43,444 bases of DNA from Mikrocytos mackini. Lineage: Eukaryota > Endomyxa > Ascetosporea > Mikrocytida > Mikrocytiidae. The DNA lies in assembly GCA_030180075.1 (NCBI GenBank), contig JASNJN010000017.1, positions 1 through 43,444 of the forward strand, given 5' to 3'. Below the pieces are notes generated by a model. The model worked only from the letters and a program-made list of their open reading frames with translations, was not told where the DNA came from and did no database searches. The position numbers and the translations under genes were made by a program. Within the stretch, counting starts at the first letter, position 1, and every line of letters starts with the position of its first letter. This document shows positions 35,382-43,444 of this stretch, piece after piece.

Positions 35382-35416
35382 GGGTATTACGTGGGGCTCT
35401 GCCCCACGTAATACCC
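35382..35416. repeat. Perfect 16-bp-arm hairpin
   Basis: GGGTATTACGTGGGGC (35382-35397) is followed by the loop TCT and the exact reverse complement (35401-35416). It is GC-rich within very AT-rich DNA and lies just beyond the fold-back repeat. Helitron-like 3' ends carry such hairpins, but no CTRR end follows within 15 bases on either strand. The next open frame begins some 60 bp downstream. Confidence 0.85.
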
Positions 35417-35476
35417 TTTATATTAATGTTCGTTTAGTGTATAGTACCTATATAGTGTATTTATATACTGGGTTAC

Positions 35477-35782
35477 TTGCTGTACTCGAGCCCTGAAAAG
35501 GAACCAAAGGCTATCAAAAGCTTTTTACATTCTGATATGAATAATACTACGAAAGATCAAATTTTAACATTCTGGGAGCAATATTTCCCTGAAGAATGTT
35601 ACAAGAAACTTCCAAATGATGACCGCACTTACATTTTCACTCCCGACCAGGCAATAGAACTTAGTTTAGATGAAGAATTATTATATAGGCTCTTCCTTTT
35701 CTTTCTAACGCTATTTAACACTTTCTGTACGGAGGGCCTCTATAGAGGCCATGAGAATAATCGCCATAGAACGAACCAATAA
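35477..35782 (+). CDS. Small orphan frame, doubtful gene or gene fragment
   Basis: About 100 codons are open, but the first codon is TTG; the first ATG (35537) would leave 81 residues, beginning MNNTTKDQILTFWEQYFPEE. The middle is protein-like (LPNDDRTYIFTPDQAIELSL) and ends in a hydrophobic helix (LLYRLFLFFLTLFNTF). The last codons overlap a perfect 16-bp palindrome, GGCCTCTATAGAGGCC (35735-35750). No family is recognised and no start-proximal AAATTT motif is evident. It may be a truncated gene displaced by repeat insertions. Confidence 0.3.
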   Translation: MLYSSPEKEPKAIKSFLHSDMNNTTKDQILTFWEQYFPEECYKKLPNDDRTYIFTPDQAIELSLDEELLYRLFLFFLTLFNTFCTEGLYRGHENNRHRTNQ

Positions 35783-36171
35783 TTAATTGTCTATTGCAAT
35801 TATGTATCAAAGTGTCATTTTATAAATTATAAAGAAATTAACGACATGTATGATGGTTTTTTGCTAAATTTTTTGCATTTTATACCAAAATGTATAACAT
35901 CTATTAGAATCGATATAAGATCTAGAAACATCGATTAAACGCTATTAAATTGAATCATGTTCAGTTTTAGTCTTCATAACCCCCTCAGCTTTTCCCAAAA
36001 ATATAAGTTTTTATTTTCAAAAGTTATTTTCCCACTATAAGATTAAAAAAATAATGGAACTTACAGGTGTTTTTACTCATCAAAAATTAGTATGTAACAA
36101 CAAATTAACATATAACATAATTATGTCATTGAAATTAAAAAAAATTTGAAAAATTAAAAATTTATAAAATT
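35783..36171. other. Gene-free AT-rich stretch
   Basis: No coding frame or RNA gene is visible. The last nine bases, TATAAAATT (36163-36171), are the left target duplication of the following MITE. Confidence 0.55.
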
Positions 36172-36420
36172 GGTCGCGTCTATTTACGCTAACTTTTATT
36201 TTTCATATAGAAGACAATTATACCCGAACGACAAGTATGTCGTTAGTATTGTGTCAGCATGCTGCTTTTAGTCCAAACCAGTCGAATTGGGCAATTTGTG
36301 GGGTTTGTGGCGACTTTTTAATAAAAAGTCGACAAAACTTTTTTCGCACCAAAAAATTTCAAGGGTAAATTTCCTAATAAAAAATGGTTTTTTAAAAAAT
36401 TAGCGTAAATAGACCTGACC
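36172..36420. mobile_element. MITE of 249 bp with 9-bp target duplication
   Basis: The ends are 21-bp inverted repeats, GGTC..GTCTATTTACGCTAA, that differ only at positions 5-6 (36172-36192 and 36400-36420). They are flanked by a perfect 9-bp duplication TATAAAATT (36163-36171 and 36421-36429). A 9-bp duplication with GG-starting ends points to a Mutator-like (MULE) or Merlin-type transposase; hAT elements make 8 bp. The interior contains an ATAAAAAGTCGAC segment and has no frame, so the element is non-autonomous. The perfect duplication suggests recent movement and therefore an autonomous relative elsewhere in the genome. Confidence 0.88.
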
Positions 36421-37571
36421 TATAAAATTTGCTAGGATTATTTTTGATAAAGTCAGTTTTAAGACAACCAAAAATATATTTTGTATATATAAACATCATA
36501 CGTTAATAATATGTAAAAAAAATTTCAAAAAAAGTGATCCGTACAGAAAGTATTAAAATTTTAAACTCCAGCTTGTCCGTATGTCCTTCAAACCCACTGT
36601 ACAACCTTTATTTTCCACAAAATATACTTAAATAGCTTAGATTCATTGAATCATTCTTAAATTTTATGTCCATTCATTTTTCGTGCGGAGCGATAGCGTA
36701 GCACTTTATTGTTAAGGAAAGATTTCAAAATTGTACAGTGATCAAACAAATAAATAAAACTAGCTATAAGTATGTGAAACAGTAAATAACTACATTTGTT
36801 GAAACCAATGCTGAACTCGGCCTAGATTAAGAGAAAAGTTTTTTAAAAATTTAAATTTGAATATTATTCTGTAGATTGGTTTGTTAATGCTAAATCCTAT
36901 TCAGAATACTAAAAATAAAGGTTTATGTAATTTTGTTGTTTTATATAAGGATTTTGTTTCCTGTATTGATTTTTTGAAATCAAAAATTTTAAGATTTGAC
37001 CTCATTACTCATTCTCCTTCTATCAGAAGCAACTACCCATATAGATTCTTCCAACTAATTTAAAGATCTTACAAACTACTTAAAATTGACAAAATAATAC
37101 CAGAAGCCCCAGGAACCCAAAGCAAACAAACTTATATGTATAAAGAAGATACCAACCTTTCTTACTTGACTATTCTCGTTAAACAGAAATAAAAGACTAC
37201 AACATGCGCTTTATTCCCCTTTAGTGTTTGTTCATTCAATAAGGGAGTTCTAAACTGAATTTTAATAAAAATTCGCCAATGTATTATCTTTTAAAGTTCG
37301 AAATAGTTATATTTAAATGAAAGAAAAGAATAAAAGGAACTAGAAAACAAAAAGAAGAAAAGTATAAAATGATAAAAGGATAAAAGTAAGGAATAATCTT
37401 TGTGTATATAAAAGAATTTGAAATAAATAAATAAATAAAAGAAAACACAAAACAAGAAGAGATACAATATATTACAATGTTTAAATAGTTTATCTTTGTT
37501 ATTTGTACTAATTAATGATAAACAAAACAACTGATGACAAATTATAAACATGAATTTAATGAATTAATGAA
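36421..37571. other. Gene-poor stretch of 1.15 kb
   Basis: I see no convincing gene. A GC-rich hairpin, GTGCGGAGCGATAGCGTAGC plus AC, lies at 36683-36704 and resembles the arm at 43161-43177. A short frame of about 60 codons at 36881-37063 starts with TTG/ATG downstream of an AAATTTAAATTTGAA, the motif used by real genes, but is probably a fragment. The rest is A/T-rich, with an (AAAG/AAAT)-type low-complexity run at 37320-37460. Confidence 0.5.
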
Positions 37572-37988
37572 TTAATGAAAGAATGTTCCGAGGTTACTGA
37601 TTTTGTTTAACTCTTCTATGATCATTTTGTAGTATTCTTCTGATATAACTATTTTGTCTACCCATCTTTTCAGCATTAAACTCAGTGTAATCTTTGTTCT
37701 GGGCCCTCCTTTGTAGAAAATGTGGCAAGCTATTCCAATAATGTGCCTTCCGAAATGTGGCAAGTAGTCATCCTTATTGAAGCAGAAGATCCAATCCATT
37801 AATCTGAGAAAATTTTCATAGTTTATTGGGCTGCAGGCGTACACAAACCTGAGAAGAATTTCAAAAATCAATAATGATTCTTTTTGTCGGGCGTGTACGT
37901 TAGCTAGAAATCCTAAATCGCTAACAATATTAAGGTCTTTTCTGTATAAACTCCACAGAAGTTTCTTAAAATATCTGAATCTGGCCAT
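37572..37988 (-). CDS. CID-domain protein, Pcf11-like
   Basis: The 138-residue protein looks like a lone CTD-interacting domain (CID), the eight-helix fold of Pcf11, Nrd1 and Rtt103 that binds the phosphorylated tail of RNA polymerase II. Residues about 12-40 give the first helices (KDLNIVSDLGFLANVHARQK). CSPINYENFLRLMDWIFCFN (about 52-71) matches the P...K...L YLIDSI.KN block, and PRTKITLSLMLKRWVDK (about 95-111) matches the R.KL..ML..W end. In Pcf11 the CID is followed by a long tail with zinc fingers, absent here. It could be a minimal Pcf11 working with the Rna14-like protein at 27493-29388. ATG start preceded by AAAATTTTAATTT. Divergent from the OTU frame by 53 bp. Confidence 0.5.
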   Translation of the reverse strand: MARFRYFKKLLWSLYRKDLNIVSDLGFLANVHARQKESLLIFEILLRFVYACSPINYENFLRLMDWIFCFNKDDYLPHFGRHIIGIACHIFYKGGPRTKITLSLMLKRWVDKIVISEEYYKMIIEELNKISNLGTFFH

Positions 37989-38041
37989 TTTATTTTTAAA
38001 TTAAAATTTTGTGAAATTTAACTTTTAATTTTTTTTAAAAG
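37989..38041. promoter_or_regulatory. 53-bp interval between CID gene and OTU frame
   Basis: It contains AAATTAAAATTTT and AAATTTAACTTTTAATTT, A/T motifs of the same type found before host genes. If the OTU frame belongs to the Helitron, the element either brought or adopted a host-like promoter here. The Helitron 5' end would have to lie within or upstream of this interval. Confidence 0.4.
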
Positions 38042-38602
38042 ATGCAACGAATTAATAAAGATGGGAATTGCTTTTTTAGGGCAATTTCCTATCAGTTATA
38101 TTCAACGCAAAGCGAGCACCAAAGTATAAGGGGAAAAGCTGTTCAGTTTATTGAACAGAATAAATCCTTTTACGGTGGGTTTGTGAGTGGTAGTTTTGAT
38201 AATTATATAAAACAAATGGCTAAATCCGGTTTTTGGGCAGATAATGTCGCCATCGATTCCACGGCCAAAACATTAAACATTAAAATTGTGTTTTATGTAA
38301 AATTTGAACTGAGGTATGTTGTCAACGAATCCGCCGATGTTGTAGTACATTTAATTTGGAAAAACCAGAATCATTTTGATTCGATAACGAACTTGGATTT
38401 TTATTTGCACCCTAAATCTGTTGTGGAAAAAATAAAAAAGGAAAAAGTTAAAGAAAATAAAATTTTAAAAATAAAAACCGGTGAGAAATATAAGAAAGTT
38501 TTAGATTCTTCGCATGTTGTTGATCAAAATTCTGTTGACGATTCTTTGAAATATAGTTCATGTATATCGATGTTAGAATTGTATAAATCGAAGAACAAAT
38601 AA
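38042..38602 (+). CDS. OTU-type cysteine protease, probably the Helitron N-terminal module
   Basis: The 186-residue frame is an OTU domain: INKDGNCFFRAISYQLY (residues 4-20) holds the catalytic Asp and Cys in the DGNC.FRA motif. QSIRGKAVQFIEQNKSFY follows, then NIKIVFYV, and NQNHFDSI provides the catalytic histidine. OTU proteins cleave ubiquitin or related conjugates. The C-terminal 60 residues are lysine-rich linker. The stop is followed within a few bases by the zinc-finger/DUF6570-like and Rep region of a Helitron. Several animal Helitrons carry an OTU module, so this is most simply the first domain of that polyprotein, now separated by a stop. A host OTU gene with its own promoter is the alternative. 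The domain itself looks intact. Confidence 0.8.
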   Translation: MQRINKDGNCFFRAISYQLYSTQSEHQSIRGKAVQFIEQNKSFYGGFVSGSFDNYIKQMAKSGFWADNVAIDSTAKTLNIKIVFYVKFELRYVVNESADVVVHLIWKNQNHFDSITNLDFYLHPKSVVEKIKKEKVKENKILKIKTGEKYKKVLDSSHVVDQNSVDDSLKYSSCISMLELYKSKNK

Positions 38603-38607
38603 ACCAA

Positions 38608-40960
38608 TTTGAATTCTTTTACTGTATAAATTGTAAGGAGAGGTGGCCTGTCAAATTAAAATCATTGAATTCTGGTACAGTTTGTCGTCTTTGTTATAAA
38701 AATTTAGATTCCAGAAAAATGAGGTTTTCGAAATTCAACAATATGTTACCAGGTATACCCCATATGTTTGCGACAATTGAATTTTTTAGAAACAATTTTG
38801 ATTTCTCGTGTGGTTCCCTTTATTCGAATATATAGTACCAAATATCTAGGATCGAGAATGTTGGGAAACTGTATAAATATATTCCATGAACCCGACGTCG
38901 TGGCAAAAATATTGCCAAGGGACTTGGAAGATGTAAAATTTAACATTTTAAAAGCCGATTCTTCTGGAAAATATCTTATCATATGATGTTCGCCCGAAAT
39001 ATGTCATCGAAGCACTGGTGTGGTTAAAACACAATAATCCGGCATACTTTGACATAGAAATAAATTATAAATTTAATAAGGTTATTGCTAAACATAATGA
39101 GGAAAGTGATTGTAATGAAGATGAAAGCGTATTAACTGGATTATATGAAACATGTATCCCAAATTTGAAAAAATCGTATAGTGAAAATGAACAAACCAAG
39201 CGTATCTTGGACTATTCATTTAAAGGCGAACCTGTCAATGAATTTAATACAACTTATTTGGCCACCTATTGTTTTCCATTGTTGTTTCCAACTGCAAAGA
39301 GGGATTTTACCAGAAAAGATATAAAAATATAATGTTAAATGGTCTGAAAGTATAAAACATTTAATACGGTATAGTTATATCATTGACAATAAAATTTATT
39401 ATCCTTTTTCTGAAAATAAACTTTTCATATTTTGGGCTTATAATCTTATTGAAAGACATCGTTTATTGAATCAAACTAAAGTGTTTTTGTCTCGCGAAAT
39501 TGATATTAGTGAAATGACACGTGAAAAAATATCAGAAATTTTGGAAAATCCTATCAAATCCAAGAATTTTATTGAAAAATGTTTAAATTATACAGCCAAT
39601 GTACGTGGCAATGCAAGTTATTGCCACTCTGTAAAAGGATTGTTGCAAAACATGGTTGGGCAGAAAGGTTGTCCTAACATTTTCTTTACTTTTTCATCTG
39701 CTGAGGCGTATTGGCCAGATCTCATTAAACTATATGATACCCAAATGCCTAAAATTTGGTTGAACAAGATGATCTTATTACAAAAGAAAACATCTTTAAT
39801 TGATTGGTATTTTATGCAAAGATTTGATATTTTCATTAAAACCCTTTTTGATAGAATTTATCCTTCGGAATGGTTTTGGTACCGTATTGAGTTTCAACAC
39901 CGTGGAACAATACACATACATGGTTTCATCAAATTAATATTGGATTTTGATTTAAATAAAATGGTTTCTTATGTTTTAAAGTTTCATAAATTTTCCTTAA
40001 GTAATCAATTATTTCAGCAAGATCAAATTATATGGAAAGGTAAAGAAAACAAACTAACTAATTTAATAGATAAATATATTATGACTCAATGGCCTTCTCA
40101 TTTTAAAGATAATATGATTGATAATTTTGATCATTCTTCCCATCCATGTGAGTTAGCATTAGACCAAATTAACCATAGATGTATGTCCTCCTATTATAAA
40201 TCAATTGTTGATAACTGTTGTCGCCATACTATTTGTTCTGAACAATATTGTCTTCGAGTAAAAAACAAGAATAAAATTTGTAGGTTTGGTTTTCCAAAAT
40301 CGATAAATGAAAAAACATCATTAATATATAACAGAAACAATGTTGGTCAATATTTTTTAAATTACGAAATAAAAAGAGGTGATAGTTTGGTAAATACACA
40401 TAACGTATTTCAACTTTTGGGATGGAGAGCAAATGTCGATATGCAGTTTATATTTTCAGAAACTCATGTGGTAGAATATTTAACAAAATATGTCACTAAA
40501 AGTGAATCAACATCTTTAGGATTGGAAACTTTAATTAAAAAATTGTTAAATGAAGACAATGAACGAAGCTTCTCTAATGTTATAAAAAATCTTCTATTCT
40601 AAAAAAGTAGGTGGGCGAGATGTTGGTTTAATGGAGTGCACACATATACTAATGGGATTGCCATTGTATAAAAGTTCTTTAGACTATATATCTGTCAATC
40701 TTTACGATTCACAAGAACTAAATCTTATTAAAAATCTAAATTCTGATAACTTGATTAAAAAAACAATAATTTATTTCTACAAAAAGCGACCAGAAAAACA
40801 AATACAGTTGAATTTATATGATTTTATCACAAAATATTATGTATGCAATAATAAATTAGCTAAACGTAAAAATTTCTCTTCTAATAAGGTGATAAAATTT
40901 AGTCCAAATTATATTTATGTTAAGAATACTCCTAATTATTTTAAATATTGCTTGCTTTAA
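38608..40960 (+). pseudogene. Helitron Rep/HUH region, frameshifted
   Basis: From 38608 one frame gives CINCKERWPVK with a second CRLCYKNLD pair and KFNNMLPGIPHMFAT. A shifted frame (38768-38986) continues ETILISRVVPFIRIYS and VAKILPRDLEDVKF, the usual Helitron N-terminal order. Further segments are 39018-39332 and 39342-40602. The latter contains the Helitron-like N domain with NIFFTFSSAEAYWPDL, the HUH motif in FQHRGTIHIHGFIKL (two histidines at 39913-39921) and the two-tyrosine motif EYLTKYVTKSE near 40475. Segment 40631-40960 (ECTHILMGLPLYKSS) follows in yet another frame. At least four frame changes separate the pieces. Confidence 0.8.
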
Positions 40961-41342
40961 CTTATTAAATTCAGGCCTTGGCGTGATTCAATATACCAAT
41001 TTAAAAAATCATATTCAGAAAATGAACAATTTTTGTTGATTCATGAATGGGAAGAATTTTCAATAAAAAATACTAAATATGTTAACTATGGTTTGTATTC
41101 TGATGATAAAAAGAAAAACCAAATTTAATTGGTACAGATCAAGTACCGTCCGAACAGAATATCTTTGAAAACGACAATGTTCTCTCAGTGATTAATCGTC
41201 ATAATGAACAAGATTTTGAAAATTATGTAGATTTGAACGAAGAGATATCAAAAGAACTAATTAAAAAATCACAAATAAACAATAAAGCAATAGATCCTGT
41301 CGGCAACAGTACTATAAAAATAAATATAAAAACATAGAATCT

Positions 41343-42772
41343 TTGTTCAATTCTGTTCTTGATAATCCTCACAATTTATGTTCAAACAGTTATGTGAATA
41401 TTAAAACATTAACACTCACATCTTCACAAAAAAGAGTGTATGACTATTTTTTTAAAATAACCAATAATAACATTAATAAACCGGACTTAGTTTACATTAT
41501 AGGATCGGCAGGAACCGGGAAAACATATTTGATAAAAATTATAAGATCATTGTTAAGACAGAAATTATTAATTTGTGCTACAACAGGAAAGGCGGCAGTG
41601 AATATAGGTGATTATGTACAAACATTACATAAATCATTCAAACTACCCATTACCAGGAAGCAAGAATGTGATTTATCTGACAAGGTTTTAAAAGAAATCC
41701 AAAAAGAATATAAACTGACGGAATTTTTGCTAATTGACGAGATATCTATGATGAGCCAATTAGAATTGTATTGGCTAAATATGAGATTAAAACAAATTAA
41801 AATAAATGACGAAATATTTGGAGGTATTTCTATAATATTAGTTGGGGATTTATTTCAACTACCACCTGTTAAGGGCATTCCACTATATTCTAAAAATTCA
41901 AACAGGATCGAAGATTTTCTAGGATATAATTTATATCAGAAATTTAATAAAATATTTATTTTGGATAAAATAATGAGACAACAAAACCAAACTTCACCAG
42001 GGTTTGTAGAACTTCTCGAAAGATTAAGAATAGGAAGCCCGGTGGATTCAGATTGGACATACCTCAGTAAAAATTTCATTAAAGCCGGAGATTATGACGA
42101 TGAAATGAGATGCTTAAAATTGTTTGCTACGAATAAAGATGCTTTATCATACAACTTGAAAAAACTGACAGAGTCTAGTGATAAAATATATCTTTCGGTT
42201 GCTAAGGATTCTCATCCGGATTTAAGACATGTTAAAACGGAATCAGTTGGAAATTTAGAGTATCACTTATTTTTAATGATAAATTCTCCGATTTATTTAA
42301 CAGTGAACTATTGTGTAAGTTTAGGATTAGCAAATGGCTCGATGGGAATATTAAAAGATGTTATTTTTGTAAAGAAAATGGACAATATATACCAGATCGA
42401 TTGATGATACAATTTGAACATATCAGATCTGANACAGTTTATTTAAAAGATAACATTGTTCCCATAAAAAGGGTTACAATTTTGTATGAAAAAAATTACA
42501 AAAAGTCAAGAACGCAATTTTCCATCAGAAATGCTTTTGCTTTAACTATTCATAAAAGTCAGGGAATGACATTAGAGAATGTTATTGTTGATATTGGGAA
42601 ATCAGAATTTTGTCCGGGATTAACTTATGTTGGATTAAGTAGGATAAAGAATTTTGAAAATTTGAAAATTTCTCCATTTACACAAGAAAGATATTTAAAA
42701 ATAAAAGAAAACAAACGAAATATTGAGAGGGTAGAGGAATTAAAGAGATTAAAAGAAATTTCTTATAAATAA
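41343..42772 (+). pseudogene. Helitron PIF1-like DNA helicase with one frameshift
   Basis: The first frame (41343-42404) has the Walker A motif IIGSAGTGKTYLI, TTGKAAVNI, the Walker B block FLLIDEISMMS and LVGDLFQLPPV. The second frame (42311-42772) carries the C-terminal helicase motifs AFALTIHKSQGMTLENVIV and GLTYVGLSRIKN. They join by a one-base shift near 42390-42404, where MGILKDVIFVKKMDN passes into PDRLMIQFEHI. This is the strand-separating part of the rolling-circle transposase. All helicase motifs are present, so the break is recent or a sequencing error; the nearby undetermined base at 42433 makes the latter possible. Confidence 0.88.
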
Positions 42773-42942
42773 GTAAAAATGTTAATAGTATCCTTGAAAT
42801 TTTATTTTTGTTGTTTTTTTATTTTTTAAAAACATTTTTTTTAATATATTAACTATTTGATTTATATCCCCTTAGGGTGGACTACGCACAAATTTTATTT
42901 CATCAAAATTCTTGATGCTTATAAACTTTATTATTAACAAAA

Positions 42943-43200
42943 CTAGGGGTAATCGCGATTAGTAGGTACGAAGCATAAGTATGCGTTTAACTAATTAATA
43001 TTGATATTTTGGTTATGTATGAATAATTTTTTATAATATCTTTATTTGGATTGTAATGTGCTTTTTAAAATATTTATTTTATATTATTTCGAATAACTTA
43101 ATTATAAAAAAGATTTTATTGATGTCAAAAAATAAAAAAATGTTTGTTGTTTTGTTAGGTGTGCCTATGCTCCGCACTTACTAATCGTGATTATCCCTAG
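42943..43200. repeat. Inverted-repeat unit (258 bp) with CTAG ends
   Basis: The 35-bp arms CTAGGG(G/A)TAATC(G/A)CG... (42943-42977) and their inverse (43166-43200) match at 30 of 35 positions; all five differences are transitions. Each arm holds a TAATC.CGATTA-type palindrome. No target duplication is evident on either side. It may be a MITE of unknown superfamily or a palindromic Helitron terminus: the right arm ends CCTAG followed by T, right after the Helitron coding region. Confidence 0.75.
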
Positions 43201-43410
43201 TTTATTTCATTTTTTAAAATTTAACTTTTTAAAATATCATTTTCTATTTATTTGCCGTATTTGTCAAGATAACCTTGTATAATGGTTTAAAACCCCCTTT
43301 ATTCTAGTCATCTAACCAACTATCTTTTATAAAATTAAAATTTCAAAATAGAAATGATGAATCCACAATAGAAGTTTACACTTCATGGAAAACAATAACA
43401 AAAACCCAAG

Positions 43411-43444
43411 AACAAACAAACAAACAAACAAACAAACAAAAAAA
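43411..43444. repeat. (AAAC)n microsatellite at window edge
   Basis: About seven AAAC units followed by A run to the end of the window. A short frame from an ATG at 43385 (MENNNKNPRTNK...) runs through it and off the edge; it may or may not be the start of a gene. Confidence 0.8.

Larger units (their letters stand above)
38042..43200 (+). mobile_element. Degenerate Helitron (OTU - Rep - PIF1-like helicase)
   Basis: All modules of a Helitron lie in order on the plus strand: OTU protease, a CxxC zinc/NNM.PG region, the HUH Rep nuclease, then a PIF1-like superfamily 1 helicase. The frames change repeatedly, so the rolling-circle transposase cannot be made intact. A possible 3' terminus is CTAG followed by T at 43197-43201, the canonical Helitron CTRR-T end, preceded by the small palindrome TAATCGTGATTA. 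The 5' end (TC) is not located. One undetermined base lies at 42433. Base composition is as AT-rich as the host, suggesting long residence or an AT-rich donor. Confidence 0.75.

Noticed and set aside
35382-35416. Bacterial-type rho-independent terminator
   Set aside because: The setting is eukaryotic, the loop is only three bases, and the hairpin is not followed by a T-run next to any gene.
36881-37063. 60-codon frame with an upstream AAATTTAAATTT word
   Set aside because: It opens with TTG, is very short and resembles nothing; kept only as a note within the gene-poor stretch.
37291-37551. 86-codon minus-strand frame rich in Phe, Tyr and Leu
   Set aside because: It is the translation of a low-complexity A/G-rich run and has no protein-like features.

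Overview
The window looks like part of a microsporidian genome, probably one of the repeat-rich species rather than a highly compacted one. This is inference. The evidence is AT-rich DNA, intron-free eukaryotic housekeeping genes shorter than their fungal and animal counterparts, divergent gene pairs whose start codons lie only 15 to 53 bp apart, and an A/T motif of the AAATTT / AAAATTTT type within about 40 bp of many start codons. No rRNA or tRNA gene was seen. Single undetermined bases occur at 86, 19455, 23351 and 42433.

Layout. (1) 1-1950: mobile-element debris, namely a 718-bp non-autonomous hAT-type element with perfect 8-bp target duplications and the endonuclease remnant of a non-LTR retrotransposon. 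(2) 1951-14581: a dense block with a free-standing EMAP-II/Arc1-type tRNA-binding protein, a Trm10-like tRNA methyltransferase, condensin subunit 3 (CAP-G), eIF5A, an unknown secreted protein, the spliceosome core protein Prp8 and the SNARE Ykt6. (3) 14750-19180: a decayed Ty3/gypsy retrotransposon on the minus strand. (4) 19575-24928: three tandem copies of a palindromic repeat, then an RLE-type (R4/Dong/NeSL-like) non-LTR retrotransposon split by three DNA-transposon insertions, two of them with recognisable 8-bp target duplications. (5) 25329-34765: a second dense host block with a SPRY-LisH-CTLH-like protein, a MADS-box protein, a broken or spliced small gene, an Rna14/CstF-77-like factor, a Noc1/Mak21-like protein, a Mob protein with an N-myristoylation signal, a secreted helical protein, an LC8 dynein light chain and a Cet1-type mRNA 5'-triphosphatase-like protein. 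(6) 34766-43444: an accessory zone with a large fold-back repeat, a perfect hairpin, a 249-bp MITE with a 9-bp target duplication, a small CID (Pcf11-like) gene, and a degenerate Helitron with OTU protease, Rep and PIF1-like helicase modules. A 258-bp inverted-repeat unit lies at the Helitron's 3' side.

Functional links. Rna14-like and Pcf11-like proteins both belong to the cleavage factor IA 3'-end machinery, and the triphosphatase-like protein belongs to 5' capping, so three mRNA-processing proteins sit in one window together with Prp8. eIF5A, the tRNA-binding cofactor and Trm10 serve translation. Most host genes are monocistronic or divergently paired over a minimal shared promoter.

Main surprises. 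Prp8 stops before the conserved C-terminal Jab1/MPN domain. The non-LTR element is a natural trap recording successive transposon insertions. At least four non-autonomous DNA-transposon families can be delimited from terminal inverted repeats and, in most cases, target duplications.
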